64,000 bases of DNA from the NCBI RefSeq assembly GCF_009696275.1, contig NZ_VUMI01000006.1:117003-181002 (forward strand), in the 5' to 3' direction. The notes beneath the pieces are model-generated. The model did not search any database, was not told the origin of the DNA, and worked only from the letters and a program-made list of their open reading frames with translations. This document shows, piece by piece, positions 52,271 through 61,453 of the stretch (positions are counted from its first letter, which is position 1; the number at the start of each line of letters is the position of its first letter). Source of the DNA: Eisenbergiella porci (GTDB lineage Bacteria; Bacillota; Clostridia; Lachnospirales; Lachnospiraceae). Position numbers and translations under genes: made by a program.

Positions 52271-53131
52271 ATGGTGATAATTGAGTTAAGCGGTGGTTTG
52301 GGAAATCAAATGTTTCAGTATGCTTTGGGTCAAAAATTAAAGTTTATAGGAAGGGATGTTAAATATGATTTGTCTTTTTATAGTAATAAAGAACAAACAG
52401 CAAGAAAATATAAATTAGATTTGTTTGGTATAAAATGTCCTGTGGCTTCTGAAAGAGATTTAGCATTAATGGGACAAGGAAAATCATTTGTAAATCGTAT
52501 CAAACAGAAATTTCCTTTTGTTCAAAAAAAATTATATATTGAAAATCTCGATAAGGGATACGAACAGATAGTCTTGGAATTAGATGATATTTATCTATCA
52601 GGATACTGGCAGTCTGAGCAATATTTTTATGATATTCGTGATCATATATTAAAATTGTATCGATTACCGAAGACAGTGAATGTTGATAATTGTAATATTT
52701 TAAAAGATATAGAAAGAGAAAACTCGGTTAGTATTCACATACGTAGGGGGGATTATCTGGAAGGTAAGAATAGTGATATATATGGTAATATCTGTACTTT
52801 GATGTATTATACAAATGCAATTAAATTTATAAATAATCATTTAAAGAATCCTAAATACTATATATTTACTAATGATATAAAATGGGCAAGGGAGAGGTTT
52901 TCTGGTACTGATATGATAGTAGTAGATAACAAGTGTTCTGATGAAGATTATTTAGATATGTTTCTTATGAGTAAGTGTAAAGCTAATATTATTGCTAACA
53001 GTTCATTTAGTTGGTGGGGAGCATGGTTAAATCAATCTCCAAATAAGATTGTCATATCTCCTCAAAGATGGTTTAATAATCATAATGTTACAGATATAAT
53101 ATGCAATAGCTGGATAAAAATACCAGGATGA
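52271..53131 (+). CDS. Alpha-1,2-fucosyltransferase (GT11)
   Basis: 286 residues from ATG 52271, 4 nt after the DUF1919 stop and preceded by GGAGAG; the longer open frame upstream overlaps DUF1919. GT11 motifs: ELSGGLGNQMFQYALGQKL (~5), VSIHIRRGDYLEGK (~154), YYIFTNDIKWARERF (~195) and NIIANSSFSWWGAWLNQ (~240). It keeps every consensus residue of the family. It is directly followed by a GT10 gene, the pairing that in Helicobacter-type systems makes difucosylated Lewis-like ends; that comparison is inference. Confidence 0.93.
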   Translation: MVIIELSGGLGNQMFQYALGQKLKFIGRDVKYDLSFYSNKEQTARKYKLDLFGIKCPVASERDLALMGQGKSFVNRIKQKFPFVQKKLYIENLDKGYEQIVLELDDIYLSGYWQSEQYFYDIRDHILKLYRLPKTVNVDNCNILKDIERENSVSIHIRRGDYLEGKNSDIYGNICTLMYYTNAIKFINNHLKNPKYYIFTNDIKWARERFSGTDMIVVDNKCSDEDYLDMFLMSKCKANIIANSSFSWWGAWLNQSPNKIVISPQRWFNNHNVTDIICNSWIKIPG

Positions 53132-53150
53132 TAGGAGAAAATAATTTAAA

Positions 53151-54230
53151 ATGAGGATTGCAATAGTACCTTGGGATGAAAATATTACAGAAAATAATAT
53201 TTTTATAGAAAAATATGCAGGGTATGTGGATAGTCATATATTGTTAAAAAAAGCATTTGAAAAAAGAAATATGGAAATTAACACTATAGACTGTTATACA
53301 AATTTAAGAGATGTGGATTGGTTTCTCTTTTTTTCCTTAGATTATAAATGGCTTTATAGAATATTAAAATTAGGGCTTTACAAACGGATGATTTATTGTA
53401 GTGCAGAACCAGATGTTGTAAAGCCAATTAATTCACGAGAAGGGTATACAAAGCTTTTAAAAATATTTCCTTTTATTTTAACTTGGAATGAGGAACTAAT
53501 AGACAATAAACGTATTTTTAAAAGAAATATACCTTATTATTTTAATAAACAGTTTGGACAAAATAACTTTAACAAAAAAAAATTACTTATTAATATTTCA
53601 GGTAATAAAACTTCTAATATGAAAAATGAATTATATAGTGTAAGAGAAAAGGTAATAAGTTTTTTTGAAAAAAATTATTTTAATATGTTTGATTTATATG
53701 GAACTGGTTGGAATAAAAAAAAGCATCCTTCCTATAAAGGAATCGTGGAGAGCAAAATTGAAATATACCATAATTATAAATTTGCATTATCTTTGGAAAA
53801 CACTTATGGGGTAAAAGGGTATGTTACAGAGAAAATATTTGATTGTTTTTGTGCAGGTATAGTTCCTATATATAAAGGTGCAAGCGATATTAATAAATAT
53901 GTTCCTAAAAGTTGCTATATAGATTATGATAATTTTAAATCAATAGATGAATTGGCAAAATTTCTAATTGAAATGAACGAAGAAAATTATAATAAATATT
54001 TAAATTCTATTTGTTGTTTATTGGATTCTGATATTCAAATGACATTTAGCAGTGAAAAGTTTTGCGAATATATTTGCAAAGTATTTGAGAAAAAAATGCC
54101 GGATTTAAAAATTAATAAGAGATATATCTTATATATTAAGTATAAAGAGATGCAACAAGATATATCTTATAGATGTATGATTTTAAGGATAAAAATAAAA
54201 AAAGTTGTATTAAGTTGGTTACATCGCTAG
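53151..54230 (+). CDS. GT10 fucosyltransferase (alpha-1,3/1,4-type)
   Basis: 359 residues. The C-terminal half carries the GT10 signature: YKFALSLENTYGVKGYVTEKIFDCF (~207-231), AGIVPIYKGASDINKYVP (~233-250) and SCYIDYDNFKS (~251), including the GDP-fucose-binding Lys and the Glu of TEK. The N-terminal half is short and variable, as in bacterial members. There is no membrane anchor. The family transfers fucose alpha-1,3 (or 1,4), usually to GlcNAc or glucose. AGGAG precedes the ATG. Strong AT bias (many runs of A). Confidence 0.85.
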   Translation: MRIAIVPWDENITENNIFIEKYAGYVDSHILLKKAFEKRNMEINTIDCYTNLRDVDWFLFFSLDYKWLYRILKLGLYKRMIYCSAEPDVVKPINSREGYTKLLKIFPFILTWNEELIDNKRIFKRNIPYYFNKQFGQNNFNKKKLLINISGNKTSNMKNELYSVREKVISFFEKNYFNMFDLYGTGWNKKKHPSYKGIVESKIEIYHNYKFALSLENTYGVKGYVTEKIFDCFCAGIVPIYKGASDINKYVPKSCYIDYDNFKSIDELAKFLIEMNEENYNKYLNSICCLLDSDIQMTFSSEKFCEYICKVFEKKMPDLKINKRYILYIKYKEMQQDISYRCMILRIKIKKVVLSWLHR

Positions 54231-54239
54231 GAGGAAACA

Positions 54240-55418
54240 GTGAGAATATTGATTGCGGTGCATACTTATTATCCGGATAAAAATGGGGTACAGATTGTAA
54301 CGGAGTATATTGCTGAAGGATTAGCTAAGCATAATGATGTTTTGGTTGTAACTAATATGAAAGAAGGTTATAAAAGAAGTGAGAACTTTAAAAATGTTAA
54401 TATTAAAAGATTAAATATAAAAAAATATAATAATTTTTTTTATGGAGAGAAAAAACTTTTCTTTAGAACATTAAAAAATTTCAAACCAGATGTACTAATA
54501 TGTGTTTGTACACAGTCATGGCCATTTGACTGGATGCGAAATAAGATTAAGAAGTTAAATTGTATTACTATTTTGTATACACATGGTTATTCGGCTCTAC
54601 TAAAGGAGTATCCTCTCCTTTATGACATTATACATTTTAAATTTAATGCTTTTAGATATCACTTTCGATGGAAAATCTATTATGCATTGGCTTATAAACA
54701 TATAGCAGAATATGATTGTGCTATATATTTATCAGAAAAAAATATTTCTAGCTGGTATGCTAGAGAAAAAGAATTGAAAAATAGTGCTATTTTAGGAAAT
54801 GCTGTTGAAGATATTTTTTTTGAGAATAGTGTACTATGTCGGATCGCAAAAGGAAAACGTAATAAGCATATACGATTTATTTATGTTGCAAACTATGACG
54901 ATAATAAAAATCAAATATTTTTACTTCGGGCTTTTTATAAAGCTAATTTGAGTTCATCTGAATTAGTTTTTATTGGTAGTAAGAAAAATGAATATTTTGA
55001 TTTGCTGTGTAAAGAAAAGGAAAGATTGGATACTCTTTTTAGTATGAAACAAATTTTCTTTTATGTAGGATTAGAACGAGAAGAAATACCTAAATTTTTG
55101 GAACAAGCAGATGTTTTTGTTTGTTCTAGTAAAAAAGAGGAGTATCCAATAATGCTATGCGAGGCAGCTGCGAAAGGGCTTCCGATCATTAGCTCTAATG
55201 TTGGACATGCATCTGATATGGATGGATGCATGGTGGTTGATTCAGAAGAGATGATGATAGAAGCAATGGTTAGGTTATATTCGTCTGAAGAGGAGAGAAT
55301 AAGGCGCGGAGAATGTTTGAGAAATTATGCAATGAAGAATTATCGTATTTGTGATAAAGTGGACTGGATAGAAAAGAAAATAGATGAGTTAAAAATAAAG
55401 GGAAATAAAAATGTTTAA
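54240..55418 (+). CDS. Glycosyltransferase family 4
   Basis: 392 residues from GTG 54240, with AGGAGG at 5-6 nt. GT-B layout: VHTYYPDKNGVQIVTEYIAEGL (~5-26), a cytoplasm-side acceptor half, YVANYDDNKNQIFLLRAF (~218) and the EX7E motif in KEEYPIMLCEAAAKGLPIISS (~300). Near the end it overlaps the ABC flippase gene by 8 bp. The acceptor is probably the same lipid-linked chain modified by the two preceding fucosyltransferases. Confidence 0.86.
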   Translation: MRILIAVHTYYPDKNGVQIVTEYIAEGLAKHNDVLVVTNMKEGYKRSENFKNVNIKRLNIKKYNNFFYGEKKLFFRTLKNFKPDVLICVCTQSWPFDWMRNKIKKLNCITILYTHGYSALLKEYPLLYDIIHFKFNAFRYHFRWKIYYALAYKHIAEYDCAIYLSEKNISSWYAREKELKNSAILGNAVEDIFFENSVLCRIAKGKRNKHIRFIYVANYDDNKNQIFLLRAFYKANLSSSELVFIGSKKNEYFDLLCKEKERLDTLFSMKQIFFYVGLEREEIPKFLEQADVFVCSSKKEEYPIMLCEAAAKGLPIISSNVGHASDMDGCMVVDSEEMMIEAMVRLYSSEEERIRRGECLRNYAMKNYRICDKVDWIEKKIDELKIKGNKNV

Positions 55419-57156
55419 TAAATTTAATTATATATTTAATAGGAAAGAAAAACGAAAATTACTTTTACTTTTAGTTATTATAATTATTGGTAGTTTTCTT
55501 GAATTACTAGGTGTAGCGGCCTTTATGCCTTTTATATCAGTATTAATGGATACTAATATAATATATGAGAATAAAATACTTTTATACTTTTATAGAATAA
55601 CAAACTTTGGAAATATTGAATATTTTCTGGCTTTTTTAGCATTGTTGATTTGTTGTGTTTATATACTTAAAAACATATATTTATCATTTATGCAAAATAT
55701 GATATTGAATTTTGCTTATAATATGCGAATGAATTTAGCAACAAATTTGTTAGCGACATATATAGCAGAGCCCTATACTTTTCATCTAACAAAAAATATT
55801 GCTGATATGCAGAGATGCCTTCAAATTGATGCAAATCAGTTTATGTTATTGATGAATGCTACTCTACAATTAATAGCTGAAATTATGGTTTGTATAGCTT
55901 TGGGTATTTATTTATTTGATACAAGTCATTCTATAACAATAGCTATTGCAGTTTTATTAATTGGTTGTTTAGGATTGTTTTATTTAATATCTAAGAAAAT
56001 ATCCCAAAAATTAGGGAGACAAAATCAAAGATATAATTCTAAGTTAATACAGTGGGTGAATCAAGCATTAGGCGGTATTAAAGAAGTCAAGGTATTAGAA
56101 AGAGAAAGCTTTTTTATTAATTCATATAAAGAAAATTATAAAAAATTAATTAAAGGAGCTAAAAATAATGAAATGCTAGCTACAATACCTAAATATATTG
56201 TAGAAACAGTATGTATTTGTGGAATGCTTTTGGCTGTAGTTGGTAAAATGTTTTTCGGTAGAAGAGAAATAGTAGATTTTATACCTCAATTATCTGTTTT
56301 CGCAGTTGCTGCATTTCGGCTCTTACCTTCAGTTGGTAAAATAAATTCTTATATTAATGGAATAATGTATGGCTTACCATCACTGGATCTAATCTATCAT
56401 GATCTAAAAGAAGTAGAAAATAATAATAGAATAATAAAAAAAGATGTTAAGAAAACTGATAAGTTTTTTATTAAAGAGAAAATATGTTTAGTCAATGTAA
56501 GATATCGATATCCAAATACTGATATAGATGTATTAAAAAAAATTAATTTGGAAATTGGGAAAGGAAAAACAGTAGCTTTAATTGGTAGTTCAGGAGCAGG
56601 AAAAACTACCTTAGCAGATATAATTTTAGGACTTTTGCAACCAACAGAGGGGAGAATAATGGTAGATGAATGCGATATATTTGACAATATATCTTTATGG
56701 CATAAATCTATAGGCTATATTCCACAGAATATTTATTTGTCAGATGATACTATTCGTAATAATATTGCTTTTGGGGTAGAGGAGAACGAAATAAATGATA
56801 GTGCGGTGGAAGGCGCATTAAGAAAAGCACAGTTATATGATTTTGTTCAAAATTTAGCGGAAGGAATAAATACTTTTGTAGGGGATAGAGGCGTAAGACT
56901 ATCAGGAGGTCAGCGTCAAAGAATTGGTATTGCAAGAGCGTTATATCATGAACCTGATATATTAATTCTTGATGAGGCTACATCCGCTTTGGATAATGAA
57001 ACAGAACAAGCAGTAATGGGGGCTATAGAAAAATTGCAAGGAGTAAAAACTATGATCATTATTGCACATAGATTAACAACTATAAAAAAGGCTGATGAAA
57101 TTTATGAAGTGGTAAATGGTGAATTAGTGAAAAGAAATCTAAAGGATATATTTTAA
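55411..57156 (+). CDS. ABC transporter, fused permease/ATPase (PglK-type), second copy
   Basis: 581 residues, same layout as the protein at 22889: about six helices in the first ~330 residues, then Walker A GSSGAGKTT (~393), signature LSGGQRQR (~500) and Walker B ILILDEATSALD (~518). The GVRLSGGQRQRIGIARALYH stretch is identical in both proteins, but the membrane domains have clearly diverged. It lies next to GT11 and GT10 genes, as the first copy lies next to a GT11 gene, which suggests that this flippase type travels with fucosylated units. ATG overlaps the previous stop by 8 bp. Confidence 0.88.
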   Translation: MFNKFNYIFNRKEKRKLLLLLVIIIIGSFLELLGVAAFMPFISVLMDTNIIYENKILLYFYRITNFGNIEYFLAFLALLICCVYILKNIYLSFMQNMILNFAYNMRMNLATNLLATYIAEPYTFHLTKNIADMQRCLQIDANQFMLLMNATLQLIAEIMVCIALGIYLFDTSHSITIAIAVLLIGCLGLFYLISKKISQKLGRQNQRYNSKLIQWVNQALGGIKEVKVLERESFFINSYKENYKKLIKGAKNNEMLATIPKYIVETVCICGMLLAVVGKMFFGRREIVDFIPQLSVFAVAAFRLLPSVGKINSYINGIMYGLPSLDLIYHDLKEVENNNRIIKKDVKKTDKFFIKEKICLVNVRYRYPNTDIDVLKKINLEIGKGKTVALIGSSGAGKTTLADIILGLLQPTEGRIMVDECDIFDNISLWHKSIGYIPQNIYLSDDTIRNNIAFGVEENEINDSAVEGALRKAQLYDFVQNLAEGINTFVGDRGVRLSGGQRQRIGIARALYHEPDILILDEATSALDNETEQAVMGAIEKLQGVKTMIIIAHRLTTIKKADEIYEVVNGELVKRNLKDIF

Positions 57157-57197
57157 TTAGATTTTAGTAGTGTTTAAATTATAGAAAAGGTGATTTG

Positions 57198-58148
57198 ATG
57201 AAACTTGTTAAAATAATTGTTCCATGCTTTAATGAACAAGAATGTATTAAAAAAATGTACGAGAAAGTTAAACATGTTTTTGATAGTATGCCAGATTATG
57301 AATTCTGTATTTTATATATAGATGATGGTAGTAAGGATGATACTCTAAAGGAGATTATTAAATTATTAAAATTAGTAGGCAAAAGAAGGGTGAATTACCT
57401 GTCATTTGCTAGAAATTTTGGTAAGGAGGCGGCAATTTTCGCCGGATTATCTAATTTAGGAAATGCTGATTTAGTGGCATTAATGGATGCAGATTTACAG
57501 CATCCTCCGGAGCTGTTAAAAGAAATGATTTCTGAAATTGAAAATGGGCATGACTGTTGTGGAGCTCGGCGTATCAGTAGAAACGGGGAGCCAATTATTA
57601 GAAGTTTTTTTTCGAATTTATTTTATAAGGTAATAAATAAAGTTACCTCTATGCAGCTTGTACCAGGAGGTTCTGATTTTCGGGTAATGACTAGGCAAGT
57701 AGCAGAGGCAATAGTATCACTTACTGAAACCGAACGATTTACAAAAGGAATTTTTTCATGGGTAGGGTTCGATACACAGTGGATTGAGTATGAAAACTGT
57801 GAAAGATATGCGGGAACAACAAAATGGTCTTTTGGTGGGTTAATGAGATATGCGATTAGTGGTTTTATGGCGTTTGCGACTACTCCTTTAAGAGCTGTTA
57901 TTTATATTGGTTTACTAATTGTAATGTTCTCTTTTTTTTATGCAATATATGTTTTTTACCATGCTGTAAAGAATCCAACAGGGCGGACTGGCTATTCTAG
58001 TATAATTTTATTATTATTATTTTTTGGTGGTTTTATAATTATGTTATTGGGAATTGTAGGGGAATATTTAGCACGTATTTATATGGAAGTAAAGCAGAGA
58101 CCGATATATATTGTAAAATCAACTAATGTAGAAGAAAAAGAGGAGTAA
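57198..58148 (+). CDS. GtrB-like / DPM-type glycosyltransferase family 2 with two C-terminal helices
   Basis: 316 residues from ATG 57198 (TTG 57195 is the alternative). GT-A domain: KIIVPCFNEQECIKKMYEKV (~5), IDDGSKDDT (~42), ARNFGKEAAIFAGL (~70), and ALMDADLQHPPELL (~94-107), the DAD/LQHPP form of polyprenyl-phosphate glucosyl/GlcNAc transferases. Two helices follow (~232-255 and ~267-292). Such proteins load a sugar on undecaprenyl phosphate for side-branch addition outside the membrane by a GtrC/GtrII-type integral enzyme. The GtrII-like gene at 59259 fits as its partner. Confidence 0.88.
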   Translation: MKLVKIIVPCFNEQECIKKMYEKVKHVFDSMPDYEFCILYIDDGSKDDTLKEIIKLLKLVGKRRVNYLSFARNFGKEAAIFAGLSNLGNADLVALMDADLQHPPELLKEMISEIENGHDCCGARRISRNGEPIIRSFFSNLFYKVINKVTSMQLVPGGSDFRVMTRQVAEAIVSLTETERFTKGIFSWVGFDTQWIEYENCERYAGTTKWSFGGLMRYAISGFMAFATTPLRAVIYIGLLIVMFSFFYAIYVFYHAVKNPTGRTGYSSIILLLLFFGGFIIMLLGIVGEYLARIYMEVKQRPIYIVKSTNVEEKEE

Positions 58149-58152
58149 AAAA

Positions 58153-59247
58153 ATGAGGGATATATTTTTCTTTATAGGAACAGAGGCTGAATTAATAAAA
58201 GTTTTTCCTATAATGAATGCATGTCAAAACAGATTTCGCTTACATATTATAGCATCTGGGCAAAATGATATTGGTAATAGCCGAATTATGAATGTTGTAA
58301 AGGATATATCTATAGAAATTGAATTGAGTAAAGAGAGTGAGATTAAAAAGAGTGCTCTAGGGCTTTTTTGTTGGTATTTTCGTACTTATAAGAGTGCTCT
58401 TGGTAAAATTAAAGCGGTTTTTAATGAAGAAATATTACAAAAATCTTATTTATTAGTTCACGGCGATACAGTTTCGACTTTTATGGGGGCGTGTATTGGG
58501 AAAAAACTTGGAATGAAAATATGTCATATAGAAGCTGGATTGCGTTCACATAATATTTTTAATCCTTTTCCTGAAGAAATTGATAGAATATTAACGAGTC
58601 GAAAAAGCTATTATCATTTTGCGCCAGGTGATGCTCCTGCGAGAAATTTACAACATGTGAAGGGGGAAGTAATAAACACAAAATATAATACTATATTGGA
58701 TAGTTTAGGGTACTCGTTTGAAATACCGCTAAGTAAAGAACAAGATTATAGATTTATGGATGAGAAATATTTTGTTTTTGTAATGCATAGGCAAGAGAAC
58801 TTGGCGAATAGAAAACTTGTAGTTAAGGTGGTGAATGAAATTATTGAACTTTCTAAAAAAATGAAGTGTGTTATTATCTTACATACAATTACTAAGTTAG
58901 TTTTTCAAGAGTTAGGACTTATAGAATCGCTGGAAAACAATAAAAATATTTTCCTTTTGCCAAGATTAGATTATTTTGATTTTATGAAGGTTTTAAATAA
59001 AGCTGAATTTGTTATTACAGATGGTGGTAGCAATCAAGAAGAATTATTTTATATGGGGAAACCTTGTTTAATTATGCGGAAAACTACTGAACGGACAGAA
59101 GGTTTGGGTAAAAACGCAGTATTATATAATAATGATACTAAAACAATTCAGATTTTTGGCAGTCAATATAATAACTATAAAATTAAAAGAACAATAGCAG
59201 AAGTTTCTCCTAGTAAAATTATTGTTGACTATTTAGAAAAAAACTAG
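58153..59247 (+). CDS. UDP-N-acetylglucosamine 2-epimerase family protein (WecB-like), divergent N-terminus
   Basis: 364 residues. Conserved blocks: LLVHGDTVSTFMGA (~96-109), CHIEAGLRSHNIFNPFPEEIDR (~122-143), FVMHRQEN (~210), TDGGSNQEE (~288) and the CLIMRKTTERTE stretch (~304-315), which hold the Asp, Glu and His residues of the non-hydrolysing epimerase. The N-terminal motif reads GTEAELIK in place of the classical GTRPEAIK, so the Arg that contacts UDP is missing. The enzyme may therefore act on another UDP-sugar. Typical product would be UDP-ManNAc. GAGGAG precedes the ATG. Confidence 0.82.
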   Translation: MRDIFFFIGTEAELIKVFPIMNACQNRFRLHIIASGQNDIGNSRIMNVVKDISIEIELSKESEIKKSALGLFCWYFRTYKSALGKIKAVFNEEILQKSYLLVHGDTVSTFMGACIGKKLGMKICHIEAGLRSHNIFNPFPEEIDRILTSRKSYYHFAPGDAPARNLQHVKGEVINTKYNTILDSLGYSFEIPLSKEQDYRFMDEKYFVFVMHRQENLANRKLVVKVVNEIIELSKKMKCVIILHTITKLVFQELGLIESLENNKNIFLLPRLDYFDFMKVLNKAEFVITDGGSNQEELFYMGKPCLIMRKTTERTEGLGKNAVLYNNDTKTIQIFGSQYNNYKIKRTIAEVSPSKIIVDYLEKN

Positions 59248-59258
59248 AAGAGGAAGTT

Positions 59259-60799
59259 ATGATTAATTCCGATAGTATAAGGTTAAAAAAAATAATGCAT
59301 AATTTGTATAAATTAAAAAAATATTTCTTATTAGTTGTTTTGATTTTTTAATATTATTATTTGTATATGGTTCTTTTTTAAATTTTACTTTTTCTAGCGA
59401 TAATATATATTCATTTATGGAGATAGGAACAAAAAACTTAGGAGTTATTGATTATTGCTATGGTGGTAGATATACTATATATTTTTTTTGCAAATTATTG
59501 GACTTCTTTAATTTTGATTATTTTCATGGGCAAATTTATTCTCAATTGTTTAAAATTTTTTGTACAGAAATAGTCGTTTTAATTGCAACTAAAGCATTCT
59601 CAGAAGTAATAAATAAAGAAGGTACTGGATTAAAACTAATTATAATTAATTGTTGTGTATTATTTGCGGCTATCAATGTGTTTTATGTTGAAACTTTTAT
59701 TTATGTAACTCCTGATTGGGGGATAGGAATATTATTAGCTGGTTTAACTTTTTGGGCTTTTATAAATAAAAGGTATATATTATCAGGAGTTTTGGCATTT
59801 TTAACAGTATCAGAATATCAAGTATTTCTTATTGTAAGCGGTATTCTAATTTTGACTTTTTTATATTTAAAAAATAAATCATCATTTACATTTTATACAA
59901 TAAAAGAATATAGTATTTTAATGATTATAATGTTTCTGGCCGCAGGACTAAATTTACTATTACCTCATATTTTAAATATATTGGGAATATTATCTAATCC
60001 TACACGTCAAGTAAGTTTTACTCAAAAAATAGATTTAAAATTTCGTTTAATGCAAATTTTTGAGATATTTAAGTGGATTCTCAGAGATTCCTTGGGAATG
60101 ATGCCTAACAAAATAATTTTTTATTTTATTATATTACTCGTTAGTTTTTATATAGTAGTATTATTATTTAAGAAGAAAATTGTTGAATTAATTCTTTTTT
60201 CTTTACATGTATGTGTGATTTTTTTTGCTCCGTTTGCGTTAGGACTTATAACAGCAGGTTTTTATATGCCTGCGCGTGTTTTGTTTCCTTTTTATTATTC
60301 TATTACAGCTTTATCTATTATTGTTTTTTCGGAATTTACAAATAAGTATACTATATTTATATTTGGAGGTTTAATAGTTATTTTTCTTTCCGTCTCTGTT
60401 TGGAACACTAAGAAATCTTCAGATGATCATTATGTCTCAAATATTTTAGATCAGCAATATGCACGAGAAATACAAGAAAAGATAAATCAATATGAGGAGG
60501 AAACTGATAATAAAATTAAAATTATTAAAATTCAAGAGTGGAGTAAGCGCGAAAAAACATGGGATTATAGAGAATTTATGAAGCATGAATATTATGATAC
60601 AAATTATAATTTAAAACTTTTTTATGATGATTGGGCAGTTGTTCCGATTATTGAGTTTGTTTCAGGTAGAAAATATGAAATGGAATATATGACTGACAAT
60701 GAATATAAGGAGTTTTTTGGGGGTAAATCATGGGGCTATATAAACTTAGAATTACAAGTTGAATTTATTAACGATACAGCGTATTTAGCAATTTATTAA
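59259..60799 (+). pseudogene. GtrII-like glucosyltransferase-domain membrane protein, frame broken at a poly-T tract
   Basis: A well-placed AGAGGAAG precedes ATG 59259, which opens 30 codons (MINSDSIRLKK... through FLLVVLIF) and then hits TAA at 59349. Reading one base back gives LILLFVYGSF... and continues without a stop to 60799. The break coincides with six T (59344-59349); seven would restore a ~513-residue protein. The ATG at 59417 is the first start of the long ORF (460 codons) but has no good ribosome site. The product has about ten hydrophobic segments and the GYYGRY-type start (YGGRYTIYF) of the GtrII/GtrC-like family, which adds side-chain sugars outside the membrane; the GtrB-like gene at 57198 would be its partner. 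Confidence 0.72.
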
Positions 60800-60829
60800 G
60801 TGCAATTTGAAAGATAGGTTTATAAAAGT

Positions 60830-61453
60830 ATGGTTTATTATATTATTAGTAAGATTTTATATTTTTGGGGATTGTTTTATTATAGATTTATTAAGCGGGT
60901 GAAGTTTGGAGTGAATACTTCATTCTTAGGAGCAGTTCATATAAAGAATGGAAAATATATTAAAATAGGCCATGACACTAATATTGGATATAAGTCATGG
61001 TTAGCTGTTATTACTGATTATGCAGGATATGTTTGTAAAGTTAGAGAAGGAGCACAAGGTATATATATAGGTGATAATGTCAAGGTTACACAAAGGTTAA
61101 AAATTTATTGTGCAGAAAGTGTATATATTGATGACAATGTGTTAATTGCAAGTGAGGTTTTCATTACAGATTATAATCACGGAATTAATGCAGAGATGGA
61201 TTATTCAACTCAATCTCTAGTTTCTTCACCAGTTTATATTGGAAAGGGTGTGTGGATAGGAGAAAAAGTTTGTATTTTACCAGGGGTTAAAGTTGGAACT
61301 AAATCTATTATTGCAGCAGGAAGTATTGTAACGAAGGACGTACCTGAGTATACTATGGTAGCGGGAAATCCTGCAAAAGTTATAAAAATATGGGATCATA
61401 ATTATAAAAAATGGGTTAGGAAATATAATGAAAAAGAAAAACTGTCAATATGA
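60830..61453 (+). CDS. Hexapeptide-repeat acyltransferase (maltose/capsule O-acetyltransferase-like)
   Basis: 207 residues with a hydrophobic N-terminus (~1-20) and a left-handed beta-helix of hexapeptide turns: IKIGHDTNIGY (~44), IYIGDNVKVTQ (~75), VYIDDNVLIAS (~93), FITDYNHG (~108, catalytic His), VYIGKGVWIGEKVCILPGVKVG (~128-149) and the ending VAGNPAKVI. The layout is that of WbbJ/NodL-type O-acetyltransferases. Its last codons overlap the start of the second Wzx by 26 bp. Together with the hexapeptide protein at 35623 it indicates O-acetylation of at least one of the glycans. Confidence 0.88.
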   Translation: MVYYIISKILYFWGLFYYRFIKRVKFGVNTSFLGAVHIKNGKYIKIGHDTNIGYKSWLAVITDYAGYVCKVREGAQGIYIGDNVKVTQRLKIYCAESVYIDDNVLIASEVFITDYNHGINAEMDYSTQSLVSSPVYIGKGVWIGEKVCILPGVKVGTKSIIAAGSIVTKDVPEYTMVAGNPAKVIKIWDHNYKKWVRKYNEKEKLSI

